DNA of 39,070 nucleotides, from positions 1 through 39,070 of IMG/VR virus record IMGVR_UViG_3300023174_005200; one strand, written 5' to 3'. This DNA comes from a virus. Both the position numbers and the translations under genes were made by a program. Positions within the stretch are counted from its first letter, which is position 1, and each line of letters begins with the position of its first letter. A model generated the notes under the pieces. The model did no database searches, was not told where the DNA came from, and was given only the letters and a program-made list of their open reading frames with translations. Of this stretch, positions 1 to 8,670 are shown piece by piece.

Positions 1-1237
1 CCTTGGCCACTGCATCAGGATCCTGGCTCAGCAATGTGTTGGTTTCACGATCAAACATTCCGTTGATGCCAACTTTTAAGCCCACGGTTTTGGCTATGCT
101 ACTCATTAACACAGCACGTACCAGCCCTTTGTAAGCAGTGTCAGCGCCTTGATTGTAGAAGAATGTGCCCCAGTCAACATTGGGCAAGAACATAAAGTCT
201 GTTTGTACATAACCACGCTTGGGGTCACCGGCTATGGGGGTACGTAGATGTACTTCCCCTGCTTTTTTTACATATTGCTTTGGGTCAAGTCCATGGCTTT
301 GCGCCCACTGTGTAAGACGTGCGGCCATTTGTTCTTTGGAGATCTCATTGGCATCAATGGCAATGTCAAGATCGCCCGATGTGGGGACTTTGCCGGTTGA
401 TCCTAGCCAACGCTCACGTGGCAAGTCTATGCCAATCAGTTGTTCTAACCACATCACTGTGGCTGGGATATCACTTTGATTGATACGTTGGGTGAGTGGC
501 TTACCATCAGCATCTTTAAACACATTGCCACCTTCTGCCAGCATGGCACGTGGTTTGCGACTTTCGTTGTAACCTCGAACAACATTGGGGTCGTTCATAT
601 CAACATCGGGTTGGGTCGACCCTTTTGTGACTTTTTCCATGGCTGATGCTATCATGCTTTGCATTTGACGGGCACCGGCCTTGTCTCCGGTCACAGGGTC
701 CACAAAGGCAGCGGTAGTAGAATCCCACTCATACTCGGTTTCAGATCTTTGCCCATTGGCCGCAATAAAGATGCCTTTTTCCTTGTGTCCATCAGGTATG
801 GTGTACACAGGATTGGTCATTACTCGTTGGTACTGTGGAATAAAATGTGTGATCATGTAGTCACGCACCAGTTTGGGATCTGTGGCAGTGACCATGGCTT
901 GAATTTGTGCCATGTTGGGCTTGGTCTTTGTTTCACGGGCAAGCCAGGCCGCAAATGTTTTTTGATATTCTGCCAGATCCATGGCTTCGCCAGGACCTTT
1001 GGAATCATTGATTTTACGAGCCACTGCTTCCCACGATTTTGTAAAGGAGTCAGCCACAGGTACTATATTAGAACTTTGTTTGGCACCAGAGGCAGCGGCA
1101 GCGATGGACTGGGCCCAAGACTTGGGATCTTTGCCAAGCTGTATTTGCCCACCGCTCCAAGTACCGCGCTGGGCGGCCTGGCCAATGGTTTTTAAGTCAC
1201 TCAGCAGACCTTCGCGAAATATATCATGAATTTTCAT
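1..1237 (-). CDS. Putative nucleotidyltransferase-domain protein (3' end outside window)
   Basis: The first 412 residues are visible; the stop lies beyond base 1. Around residues 279-291 there is a Gly-Ser pair followed by SGDLDIAID, which fits the pol-beta-type nucleotidyltransferase signature (GS, then DxD). A third possible carboxylate follows in QTDFMF. Residues 1-270 are a long Ala/Gln/Lys-rich region without a recognised domain. The ATG at 1237 overlaps the end of the small gene upstream by 14 bases, so it is the last visible member of the operon that starts at 8645. The N terminus MKIHDIFREG resembles the short, Glu-ending leader of T4 capsid-targeted proteins, so this could be a packaged enzyme, but that is inference. 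The acceptor substrate is unknown. Confidence 0.6.
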   Translation of the reverse strand, partial: MKIHDIFREGLLSDLKTIGQAAQRGTWSGGQIQLGKDPKSWAQSIAAAASGAKQSSNIVPVADSFTKSWEAVARKINDSKGPGEAMDLAEYQKTFAAWLARETKTKPNMAQIQAMVTATDPKLVRDYMITHFIPQYQRVMTNPVYTIPDGHKEKGIFIAANGQRSETEYEWDSTTAAFVDPVTGDKAGARQMQSMIASAMEKVTKGSTQPDVDMNDPNVVRGYNESRKPRAMLAEGGNVFKDADGKPLTQRINQSDIPATVMWLEQLIGIDLPRERWLGSTGKVPTSGDLDIAIDANEISKEQMAARLTQWAQSHGLDPKQYVKKAGEVHLRTPIAGDPKRGYVQTDFMFLPNVDWGTFFYNQGADTAYKGLVRAVLMSSIAKTVGLKVGINGMFDRETNTLLSQDPDAVAK

Positions 1238-1472
1238 CAGTGCGCCTTACAGTGCGTGTGAATTTGGATGGATCACGCATCTTTATGGCGTTGATCAACT
1301 TTCGTTGTAGGTTGTCGGACTGCTCGCTGTCGTAGGTTTCTTCAATTTGCTCTAGCAAACGAATGGCGCTGGCAATAACATTGGAGGCACGAGTTTCTAT
1401 CACGTGTCTACGATCATGTTCGATGTACATGGCATCGAGTTCTTCTAATATACTACGAGTCTTTTTTTGCAT
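1224..1472 (-). CDS. Small conserved helical protein, unknown function
   Basis: An 82-residue, highly charged protein, predicted by eye to be almost entirely alpha-helical, with no Cys and no membrane segment. It lies in the operon directly before the nucleotidyltransferase gene and overlaps it by 14 bases, which suggests translational coupling. The start is the ATG at 1472, about 17 bases after the preceding gene's stop. I recognise no domain. The charge pattern would suit a small adaptor or a coiled-coil partner protein, but nothing in the sequence proves this. Confidence 0.6.
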   Translation of the reverse strand: MQKKTRSILEELDAMYIEHDRRHVIETRASNVIASAIRLLEQIEETYDSEQSDNLQRKLINAIKMRDPSKFTRTVRRTDENS

Positions 1473-1489
1473 GGTCCAAAGCCTTTTTA

Positions 1490-2032
1490 TTATTTATTGC
1501 TTGGAGCATGTATTTCTATCAAAGGAATCTCACACGGATGTTGCAAAATCCACTGTATTGTTTGTGCTATATGGGTTAAATCCAGCCAATCACTGTGTTC
1601 TGGCAGTCCGTCATTTAACCCACCAGCTGTGATATGAGTGGTTTTTATACCATTTTTTTCATTTAATTGCAGACTGCGATCTCTGAGAGCTCTTTTCTGG
1701 ATGCTGTAGCGAGCATATCGATTATCAGCGATGTCAAGCCCTAGGTGCTCTGACACACTGCCAATATTAAAAATGTGGCCTTTTATTTGATTTTCGCTCC
1801 AGACTGTATGCACTGTTTCTAACAAGGCCAACTGTCCGTTGTCGCAGATAAAAGAACTGTTAATAAAAATACTGTAGTTTGCAATTTGTTGTTTGAAGTG
1901 CTCCTCACTGCCCGGGATATGAAATCTAAGATCGTAGCCAGTGGCTCGGCTGGCAAATTCAGCCTGAGGAAATATCTTTTTAACAGCTGACGCCACTGTG
2001 GTATCGTCTGGGTTTCCAGTACACAATATCAT
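1490..2032 (-). CDS. Short-chain dehydrogenase/reductase-like protein, compact
   Basis: At 180 residues this is shorter than the usual 250 or so of the SDR family. Features that fit SDR enzymes are a start with a hydrophobic strand and a TG turn (ILCTGNP), an Asn in the position of the NAG motif (N58), Ser92 after a strand (NIGSVSE), and Y109-x3-K113 (YSIQK), which matches the catalytic Tyr/Lys pair. The Gly-rich nucleotide loop is degenerate (TGNPDDTT), so cofactor binding may be altered. It overlaps the radical SAM gene upstream by an ATGA junction. A role in sugar or nucleotide-sugar reduction would fit the glycan genes elsewhere in the window, but the substrate is unknown. Confidence 0.6.
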   Translation of the reverse strand: MILCTGNPDDTTVASAVKKIFPQAEFASRATGYDLRFHIPGSEEHFKQQIANYSIFINSSFICDNGQLALLETVHTVWSENQIKGHIFNIGSVSEHLGLDIADNRYARYSIQKRALRDRSLQLNEKNGIKTTHITAGGLNDGLPEHSDWLDLTHIAQTIQWILQHPCEIPLIEIHAPSNK

Positions 2033-3168
2033 GTTAATAATTTACTCCATTCAGGACAAAGGCTGTGAAAATCATTTCCTCGAACAGCATCTAATTTTTT
2101 TATATAGTTTAAAAATCCCGTAGGAACTGTGTTATCAATCTTTAAACTTTGTACTAATGCAATGAGTTCAGGATAGTTTTTAAATTTCTCCATTAGAGTA
2201 GCATGAGCACGAGGATTCAAACTGTGGATCTGACATTCAGAATGCGCTTTTTGAAAGATCAATTGCACTGGGTCACCGTACCGATTGGTTTTAAAATTGG
2301 CCTGGTACCAATCATACAACTCGTCTAGATAATATAAATTCAAACAACTCCATACACAGTTAATATTAAACATGTGATTGTGTGGCATATTTTTATAAAA
2401 CCAAGTCATAGTATCAATCACATGATTCCAAGTTGATCCAGGCCGTTGATATTCAAATCTTTCACCCACATCATCTATGCTAAAGTAAATTTCTACTAGC
2501 TTGCATTCTGCCCAAATGTCCAGCACTTCTGTGCTAGGGCGCACAGTGGCATTGGTATTGTAAAATATCCGTACATCACCCAGTCCTTTGACTTGCTTTA
2601 TTTTCTTTAACAACGTGACATGATTATCACTCAACAACGGCTCGCCACCACCGTGGAAATGCACTGTTTTTAACCCACTCAACAGTTCAAGATTTTCTAT
2701 CTCCATCTGAGTGTGTTTGTCATATCTGTAAATTTCTATACTCTTGTGAGGGTGCATTTTTTGATAGTCTGGAATCCAAGCAGTGCTGGCCAATGGACTG
2801 CATATCACGCATTTAAGATTGCAAAGATTGCCCACTGAATAGTCTATGGCTGTGGGACTGGCACAGTCTAATTCTGTGTCGCGATGATATGTTTCGTATA
2901 GTTCTTGAGATGTTTGTCGACGACTACGGATACCATTGGCTTCAAGATCATAACAAGGTTGACACCCAGGTATAGGTTGGTCATTTTCAACCATGATCTT
3001 GAAGGTTTTGTGTTCTGGACCGTTCCAATAATCGTCGAGACGGACAGAATCAAATGGTTTGCCAGTGCCACGATAAAAACTACAGGGCGTATAATCTACT
3101 CCGCTTGGTCTAGACCAAACTGCCATGTTTTTGTAGATCTCATAGCAAAAGTATTTTCGATCTTTCAT
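2029..3168 (-). CDS. Radical SAM protein, twitch/SPASM-like
   Basis: A 379-residue protein with the radical SAM [4Fe-4S] cluster motif CNLKCVIC (C116, C120, C123). It is followed by a GGGEPLL motif typical of the SAM-binding strand. The N-terminal 110 residues carry further Cys (C29, C69, C72, the last two as CxxC), which may ligate a second cluster or zinc. This arrangement, with the extra Cys before the core, is shared with two other proteins in the window (at 15933 and 27443). The gene follows gp41 with an ATGA overlap and precedes the SDR-like gene with another. The substrate is unknown; related enzymes modify peptides, sugars or nucleosides. Confidence 0.8.
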   Translation of the reverse strand: MKDRKYFCYEIYKNMAVWSRPSGVDYTPCSFYRGTGKPFDSVRLDDYWNGPEHKTFKIMVENDQPIPGCQPCYDLEANGIRSRRQTSQELYETYHRDTELDCASPTAIDYSVGNLCNLKCVICSPLASTAWIPDYQKMHPHKSIEIYRYDKHTQMEIENLELLSGLKTVHFHGGGEPLLSDNHVTLLKKIKQVKGLGDVRIFYNTNATVRPSTEVLDIWAECKLVEIYFSIDDVGERFEYQRPGSTWNHVIDTMTWFYKNMPHNHMFNINCVWSCLNLYYLDELYDWYQANFKTNRYGDPVQLIFQKAHSECQIHSLNPRAHATLMEKFKNYPELIALVQSLKIDNTVPTGFLNYIKKLDAVRGNDFHSLCPEWSKLLT

Positions 3169-4562
3169 GTCTGTTTGATTTGGCCCAGGAGTTGTTTGAG
3201 CTTGTTGCTGTTGACATCAGCTGTGACTTTGCTGACCTCTCCTGTGTCTTCATCGACTGTGTTGTTTACTGTGCTCTTGGCTTTGATGGAATCATAGATG
3301 CTGGGTTTTTTGACAAAGCCCGAACTCTGTTGCTGATCTTCGCCTAGGTCACGAATACGCAGAGTTTCAAGGTCAAACTCTAGATCTACTTTTTGTCCAA
3401 CACCGGCACTGGATCGAGTTTTCATTAACTGGATCTGATAACGTCCACGTTCACGCATGGCTCTGCTTGTAAAGATACCAAACACGTTGTCTGCTGTGTT
3501 GATCTTTGAAATACCACCTGAAATATGACTGTGATCAAACTCAATTTCTTCCACAGCCGCACGATTCAACTGACTCGCTGTGACAAACAGCACATTGAGT
3601 TCTTTGGCCAGGTTGCGCAGTTCTTCTGACACATACTTGTCTTTGACGAACAGGTCATTGGGACTGACTTTGGCGCTCACTGGCATGATCAAGTCCAAGT
3701 AGTCCACACACAAAAAGTCCACACGCTTGCCTGTTTTTACTTGTAGTTCTTTCAAATATGCACGAATGTCATTGACTGTGCTCTGTGCTGGCATGTATTT
3801 GATCTGTAGTGCGCCAGCTTTCTTTTGCATCATCTTGACTTTCATTTCCACTGTGTCAATGTCTTTGAAAATTTCTTTGCTGGATGTATTGGTCATCATG
3901 GAGTCAATACGCATACTACACAGCCCTTCACTGAGTTCCAGTGTAAGATAACAGCCATTGAGCCCGGCTTGCGCCCAGTTCACTGCCAAGTTCTGCATGA
4001 ACAATGATTTTCCTGAACCCGATCCTCCAGCAAAGATCTGTAGTTCACCTCTATTAAATCCGCCATACAACAATCTATCTAAAGCTGGCCAGCCTGTGGA
4101 GTTTTGTCCGTTGTTGTTTTTCAATGCCATGAGTCGAGCTCTAGGATCATCAAAGTAGTCTGTGCCCAAGTCCTTGGTCAATGAAATCTGTACAGCATCT
4201 TTGATCAACTTTTCCACCGGATCAAAGTTGCCTTTTTCCAACAAGTCTGCTGACTTTAATATGGCACGTTCTAGCTCTTGGCGTCGAGTAAAGCCTTCAA
4301 ACTCTTCCATGAACCAATCAAGATGTCCATCATTTAGTTCTGGAATTTCTTCTAGACTGATGTTTGTAACTGCTGATACTTGCCGGCGATCTGGCAGAGT
4401 TTTATGCTTGTCTGCATGTTCTTTGATAAACTTGGCCGCTGAACGCAGACTGCGATCAAAGTTTTCTTCATTGTAGATATTTTGCACTCGCACAAAACTC
4501 TGTGCGTCTTGCATCATTATTTCTAAAAACAGTCGTTGTACTTCTACTGAATAGTCTTTCAT
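3165..4562 (-). CDS. 41: Replicative DNA helicase, T4 gp41-like (DnaB family)
   Basis: This is the hexameric 5'-3' helicase of the T4-type replisome, which works with primase. The RecA-type core starts near residue 150 and has a Walker A GGSGSGKS at residues 179-186. It also has a Walker B strand ending in DYLDLI, and TASQLNR, a typical DnaB motif. At 465 residues it is close to T4 gp41 (475). An in-frame ATG exists at 4589, but that start would overlap the upstream gene by 31 bases. The ATG at 4562 forms an ATGA junction with that gene's stop, so it is preferred. The C-terminal 60 residues are polar and low in complexity. The primase gene is three genes upstream in the same operon. Confidence 0.92.
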   Translation of the reverse strand: MKDYSVEVQRLFLEIMMQDAQSFVRVQNIYNEENFDRSLRSAAKFIKEHADKHKTLPDRRQVSAVTNISLEEIPELNDGHLDWFMEEFEGFTRRQELERAILKSADLLEKGNFDPVEKLIKDAVQISLTKDLGTDYFDDPRARLMALKNNNGQNSTGWPALDRLLYGGFNRGELQIFAGGSGSGKSLFMQNLAVNWAQAGLNGCYLTLELSEGLCSMRIDSMMTNTSSKEIFKDIDTVEMKVKMMQKKAGALQIKYMPAQSTVNDIRAYLKELQVKTGKRVDFLCVDYLDLIMPVSAKVSPNDLFVKDKYVSEELRNLAKELNVLFVTASQLNRAAVEEIEFDHSHISGGISKINTADNVFGIFTSRAMRERGRYQIQLMKTRSSAGVGQKVDLEFDLETLRIRDLGEDQQQSSGFVKKPSIYDSIKAKSTVNNTVDEDTGEVSKVTADVNSNKLKQLLGQIKQT

Positions 4563-5257
4563 TTGCGTTCTCTCGTTGTATCTATGCATTCGATTATCAT
4601 GTCTGCAATTTTTCTATGTGTCATGGAGCCTGGGTGGTCGTCCAGTGGGGCATTGTCTTCTTGTATGTCTCTAATACTGTGCCAGGGATTTATCCATTGT
4701 TGCCAATCGATGAGTTCAAGATTGTTGCGTAATCTTTCACTGAAATCCTGTGTTTCTTTGTGGTCAAGACCCTGGTATAAACTTTGGGCATAGTCACTGG
4801 GTTCACTGCCTGTGAGCATGTCTTCGGTCCAGGGTACCATACCGTTGATGAACCAAATATCTCTACCAGCATCATCGGCCATTTGTTGCAGTATCCTTGT
4901 GTAGTCTATCAATGACATTATATTACCATAGTCATGATTGAGCAATTGATATTGAGCCACAAAGTTCTTGTCCGCCAAATTTTGATCTGTGTAACTGCCT
5001 ATGTAGAATCCGTGTTTGGGGCTAGGGTATACCCAGTGCCGATGTAGCGCACTCCATTGTACAAAATAAACATCATGCTGTCTGTCCAACAAGGCCTTGG
5101 CCGCACGAGTAAAAATTTTAAGATTGCTGGATCCACCTTCGGCACAGTTGTCTGCGTTGCCAATTAAGTTTGGATAGATTCTAGAATCTTGTTGTACATC
5201 ATCAAATCCTGCTCCCATGGTTATGCTACATCCGCCAAAGTAATTTTTTAAACCCAT
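4559..5257 (-). CDS. SGNH/GDSL hydrolase-like protein (1 of 5)
   Basis: A 232-residue protein with SGNH-fold marks: block I GGCSITMG near residue 10 with the nucleophile Ser, a GGSSN segment near residue 42 as block II, and DDHPG near the C terminus as the Asp-His block V. The usual GxND block III is replaced by QWSALHR. It is most like the SGNH-type gene at 15137, sharing FxN..xPW and HPGxxxxxK patterns, so the two look like paralogues. SGNH enzymes are usually esterases or acetyl-transfer enzymes acting on acyl or acetyl groups of sugars and lipids. No signal peptide is present, so it acts in the cytoplasm or on virion parts. Confidence 0.7.
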   Translation of the reverse strand: MGLKNYFGGCSITMGAGFDDVQQDSRIYPNLIGNADNCAEGGSSNLKIFTRAAKALLDRQHDVYFVQWSALHRHWVYPSPKHGFYIGSYTDQNLADKNFVAQYQLLNHDYGNIMSLIDYTRILQQMADDAGRDIWFINGMVPWTEDMLTGSEPSDYAQSLYQGLDHKETQDFSERLRNNLELIDWQQWINPWHSIRDIQEDNAPLDDHPGSMTHRKIADMIIECIDTTRERK

Positions 5258-5958
5258 TGTAATTCCTTTAACTTGGGTAGAATCGCTGTGTCAAACCAAT
5301 GTTGATTTCCCAATGGCCCTTGGTGGCCAAACCATTTGTGCGTTTCAAAATCTGCTGGTTGATTTACATTGTAGTTCACAGAATAGTAAGTGTTTTGATC
5401 TAACAGTATTCGTGGATCGCTGTAGGCTTGTTTTTGTACACTATTTAGAGTAGACCAACCTGTGATTGGCTGAAAGGGCTCAGACAAGTTTAGTATCAGT
5501 ATACGGTTGGTAATTTTTTCTAGATACGCAATCAAGGTTATCAATTGACGTAGTATCTGTGCTTCTTGCCAACTGCGATTCCATTGATCAACGTCTTGTC
5601 TACCAAGCTGGTGGCGAGTCAATTGTTTTAGTCCGCTGTGGCAGGGTACTTCTTTCCGTATAATTTCATTGAGATTATTATCAAACTTAATGTAGTTTTT
5701 TAATCTAGCATCATTTTCAAACACAGTGAGTCGTTCAATGGGAGGTACTCCAATGACCACATAGTCATCTGGGTTGAATAGGTTTGAGTTAGCGACAATG
5801 ATATGAGCGATGCTGTCTATGTTGTTTCCAGGCCAACTAAAGTTTTCAACGCCTTCAATGTCAAGTTTATTGGCCAGTAACCCCCACCACGAATCTCTGG
5901 GTTCAACGCAGAAACCCGGAGTGCTGTAACTGTCACCGTAGATAAACAATCTAGACAT
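5248..5958 (-). CDS. SGNH/GDSL hydrolase-like protein (2 of 5)
   Basis: 236 residues. Block I is FIYGDSYS with the nucleophile Ser at residue 9, the most classical GDS motif of the five SGNH-like proteins here. Block II is WPGNN and block III VIGVPP. The C-terminal DxxH is not obvious; GPLGNQHWF may supply the His. It overlaps the next SGNH gene by 10 bases and the primase gene by 8, so three genes of this fold flank primase in one operon. It lacks a signal peptide. The substrate is unknown. Confidence 0.68.
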   Translation of the reverse strand: MSRLFIYGDSYSTPGFCVEPRDSWWGLLANKLDIEGVENFSWPGNNIDSIAHIIVANSNLFNPDDYVVIGVPPIERLTVFENDARLKNYIKFDNNLNEIIRKEVPCHSGLKQLTRHQLGRQDVDQWNRSWQEAQILRQLITLIAYLEKITNRILILNLSEPFQPITGWSTLNSVQKQAYSDPRILLDQNTYYSVNYNVNQPADFETHKWFGHQGPLGNQHWFDTAILPKLKELQWV

Positions 5959-6910
5959 TGAGTTTCCTTAACAAATTCTTCTTGGCCATCTCTATCTTTA
6001 TACGACTGGTATTTCTAGATTCAAATATGCTCAACATGGTCGCGGCTTTGCCATAGCGGCGAACAGCATCATTGACATCTTTGACATCGGCGGGCCAGTT
6101 GGGCATGCTCACTGCCCAGCCCAGTTCCAGGGCACGGTCAACCAGTTTCATTCCAGCTTCATCATGATCAGGCACCACAGTGACTTCTCGTTCCAGCGAT
6201 CGTATCAAGCGCACCTGTGCATCATTGATTTCAGCGTGTAGCACTGCCAGGCCGCTGACGCACAATGCATCAAACACACCTTCCATGACCAACACATGCT
6301 GCCAGCTGTCTCGTTGCAGGTCTGTGCCAAATACATAGCCATGTTGTATGTCTTGTATGTACTTGGGTGTTCTATCGTCTAGGAATCTAGTGGTATGTCC
6401 TACCACTTGCCCGTCATGTGTAAAAGGAATCACGATACCCGGTCTAGGCATGGTTTTATAAAACAGTGGATAGTCTGTGGGTATGCCACGAGCATTGAGA
6501 TATTCCACAGCTGATTCATTTAGGGGTTGGGTGTCTGCTGGCAAGTCACGGTCTTCAAACTCAATGCCCTGTAACTTATTGATTACCTGTTGACGATCAC
6601 TGAGTATGCCTTCGATGTTCTTGTGCTTGAGACTTTCAAGATTGATACGTTCAATCTCGTTGCGATCTACATTGAGCCAACCCAGTAGCTTTCTAGCTTT
6701 GAACGACAAGTTACGACCCAACACAAAGCTGGCAGTGAATCCGCAGTTGAAGCAATGATAGCTCCAGTCTTGATTTGAGATTTTGATACCGCCACGCTGT
6801 CTACGATCTGCACTCTCTCCATTGTGTACGCAACAGGGTGCATTGAAACTTACCCAGCCCGAACTGGTGCTTTTGCGTTTGCCTGGCAAGTAAGAAAGTA
6901 TGTCTATCAC
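5951..6910 (-). CDS. 61: DNA primase, gp61/DnaG-type with zinc finger and TOPRIM
   Basis: A 319-residue primase that makes RNA primers for lagging-strand synthesis with gp41. The N-terminal zinc-binding domain is visible as CCVH near residues 26-29 and CFNC at 53-56. The TOPRIM domain has EGVFDAL near residue 210, then VPDHDEAG, then DVKDVNDA, which supply the acidic metal ligands. Its length is close to T4 gp61 (342). The start codon is GTG at 6910, which overlaps the preceding stop as GTGA. It lies between SGNH genes rather than directly next to helicase gene 41, which differs from compact replisome clusters. Confidence 0.9.
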   Translation of the reverse strand: MIDILSYLPGKRKSTSSGWVSFNAPCCVHNGESADRRQRGGIKISNQDWSYHCFNCGFTASFVLGRNLSFKARKLLGWLNVDRNEIERINLESLKHKNIEGILSDRQQVINKLQGIEFEDRDLPADTQPLNESAVEYLNARGIPTDYPLFYKTMPRPGIVIPFTHDGQVVGHTTRFLDDRTPKYIQDIQHGYVFGTDLQRDSWQHVLVMEGVFDALCVSGLAVLHAEINDAQVRLIRSLEREVTVVPDHDEAGMKLVDRALELGWAVSMPNWPADVKDVNDAVRRYGKAATMLSIFESRNTSRIKIEMAKKNLLRKLNV

Positions 6911-7647
6911 ACTAGCATTTTAGCATACTTTATGTGTTCAATCAAGTGGTCTGCTATGAGTTGATGGCCTTTTTCATTGGGATGTCCTCCACGAGCAAAA
7001 GGTTCAACATCCAAATCTCGTTTCTTTTGGTTGAGTATGTCTCGGAAATTGGTGCCTGAATAGATAAGACTGGGTGCTGTGACACCATACCGATTTTCCA
7101 ATACTGAAAACTGTACCACAGGTATGCCATACCGGCTCTGTGCTTGGTCAAACAAGTTAATGGTTTGTTGGAAGTTGTATTCGGCCCAGTCAACATGATA
7201 ACTCATGCCCATCCATGTTTTCTGTAGTCGAAACCAATTGTCATCGATGTCTGGGTTGGGCTGTGTGAGCCAGGTACCGTGCATGTGTCGATTCCACTGT
7301 GGATCTTTGCGGCTTACTTCATGCAAGGGATTAAACCAACTTTGTCGAGTGGCATCTGTTAACCCCACTACAAAGATAACATCATCTGTGGGCATGCCAT
7401 TACGCAAATACCACATGAGATTCCAGCGCATGCTTTCCAAACTTGAGCCCGGAAAAGCCATGTTGTCTAATTCTAATCCGTAGTGGTCGGCAATGCGTCC
7501 AGCATAACAATTGGCCAGTCGATAAGGCCTGTTTTCATCATAGTGATCACGGAATTCAGCTTCCGTGAGATCACGGAATTCAGGGGCTACAAGTTCATCG
7601 CCATAGGTCCAACTACAGCCAAATGCCACTAACTTCTTTATCTTCAT
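6907..7647 (-). CDS. SGNH/GDSL hydrolase-like protein (3 of 5)
   Basis: 246 residues. Block I is FGCSWTYG with Ser near residue 11, block II is FPGSS, block III is VVGLTDAT, and block V is GGHPNEKGHQ, in which the His is clear but the catalytic Asp is replaced by Gly. The HPNxxGH ending is shared with the SGNH protein at 9016, forming a second subgroup apart from those at 4559 and 15137. It overlaps both neighbours by ATGA junctions. A GDSL-type esterase acting on an acylated glycan is the best guess. Loss of the Asp leaves activity uncertain. Confidence 0.72.
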   Translation of the reverse strand: MKIKKLVAFGCSWTYGDELVAPEFRDLTEAEFRDHYDENRPYRLANCYAGRIADHYGLELDNMAFPGSSLESMRWNLMWYLRNGMPTDDVIFVVGLTDATRQSWFNPLHEVSRKDPQWNRHMHGTWLTQPNPDIDDNWFRLQKTWMGMSYHVDWAEYNFQQTINLFDQAQSRYGIPVVQFSVLENRYGVTAPSLIYSGTNFRDILNQKKRDLDVEPFARGGHPNEKGHQLIADHLIEHIKYAKMLV

Positions 7648-8645
7648 CTATAAGCGATTGATGTAATGAATCCGTTGTTGACTGCGGCATTGGGATTGTT
7701 GACATAACCTTCACCAGCTGTAACTACCACAGCACCTGTCAGTGTGCCAGCAGATGCAGTGGCATAGGCAGTGGCGCCGGTACCTTCACCTATGATATCA
7801 ATGTTTGGAAACGGTGTAGAAATCCACTGACTGCCTTGATTGTTTATGGTAACGTTGGTTATTTCACCACCGCTGACCAGCACGTTGCCAACCTTGGCCT
7901 TGTAACCGTATTGGTTGACTTCAAAACGAAGATAGTTGTGATATCCTTCTACATTGAAGTGGTCACGTTCGACTTGATTGATATACTGTTTTTGATTGCC
8001 TACATCATACCATGGGCCCAACTGTGTGCTTGAACCCTGGGCTTTGACGTTGCCCGAAAAATTATCAAAGGTCATTTGGAAAGTGACCAGGGGACGACCT
8101 TGTACATACACTGCTGAAGTGTGATTGCGGTTAGGGTTGCTGGCACTGATTTCTGGCTGTGTGGGCACTGTCATTATTTCGCTGGGCACAAATGCAGGAT
8201 ATACTGAATCCACTACATCTGCCGTGCCACGTCCGCCGGAGTAAGCGTTGGTAAACACAGGCTCATACAGCTCGCTGGTCACGGTGTTACGATCCAAACT
8301 CCAGCCCACTGGCTGTGCATCAATGTCGTCTAGTTCAGTGCTGAGCAGGGTGATTTTGGCTCGTCCTGTGGTGGCATTCAGGATTTCCAAATCTTTGCTC
8401 AATAGCAGTATATCGCCGTTGGTACTGATCAGTCTAAATGTAATGGTACTGCCTGAAATGTTTACAGGTTTCTCATCTTGATTAACAAACTCGAATAATA
8501 TGACGTTGTCCACGCCACGATGTATTTTTAAATTTTTTGCGTACACAGGTTGCCACCTCCGTTTGAATGTGTCACCCACACCTGAGGTATCAATCAATAA
8601 TACCTGTTGCTTTTGCTGATATAAATAGGCAGTGGTTGAATACAT
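7644..8645 (-). CDS. Virion structural protein, probably baseplate or tail-fibre associated
   Basis: 333 residues, rich in beta-strand, Thr, Val, Asn and Gly. The N-terminal part (about residues 35-110: hydrophobic strands, FEFVNQDEKPVNISG, FRLIS) resembles the N-terminal sandwich of phage upper baseplate proteins. The C-terminal 90 residues carry a repeat around GEGTGATAYATA and VVVTAGEGYVNNP, a motif common in tail-fibre and appendage proteins. A Shine-Dalgarno AGAGGA lies 8 bases before the ATG, and a late-type box CATAAATA lies just upstream (8670-8663). It heads an operon whose other members are replication and enzyme genes, which is unusual for a virion protein. Confidence 0.6.
   Translation of the reverse strand: MYSTTAYLYQQKQQVLLIDTSGVGDTFKRRWQPVYAKNLKIHRGVDNVILFEFVNQDEKPVNISGSTITFRLISTNGDILLLSKDLEILNATTGRAKITLLSTELDDIDAQPVGWSLDRNTVTSELYEPVFTNAYSGGRGTADVVDSVYPAFVPSEIMTVPTQPEISASNPNRNHTSAVYVQGRPLVTFQMTFDNFSGNVKAQGSSTQLGPWYDVGNQKQYINQVERDHFNVEGYHNYLRFEVNQYGYKAKVGNVLVSGGEITNVTINNQGSQWISTPFPNIDIIGEGTGATAYATASAGTLTGAVVVTAGEGYVNNPNAAVNNGFITSIAYR
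8620..8627 (+). promoter_or_regulatory. T4-type late promoter box for the gene at 8668
   Basis: A perfect TATAAATA on the plus strand. In T4 the start of transcription lies about 6 bases after this box, which gives a leader of roughly 34 bases before the ATG at 8668. The box sits inside the first codons of the divergent gene that starts at 8645. Confidence 0.6.
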
Positions 8646-8662
8646 TTATAATTTCCTCTAGA

Positions 8663-8670
8663 TATTTATG
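8663..8670 (-). promoter_or_regulatory. Late-type promoter box for the operon starting at 8645
   Basis: CATAAATA on the minus strand, one base off the T4 late consensus, followed by AGAGGA (8659-8654) and the ATG at 8645. It overlaps the start codon of the plus-strand gene at 8668, so the two divergent promoters cross each other. Confidence 0.5.

Noticed and set aside
659-1195. Plus-strand open frames of 178 and 82 residues
   Set aside because: They lie opposite the continuous nucleotidyltransferase frame, have Cys/His-rich unnatural composition and no ribosome site.
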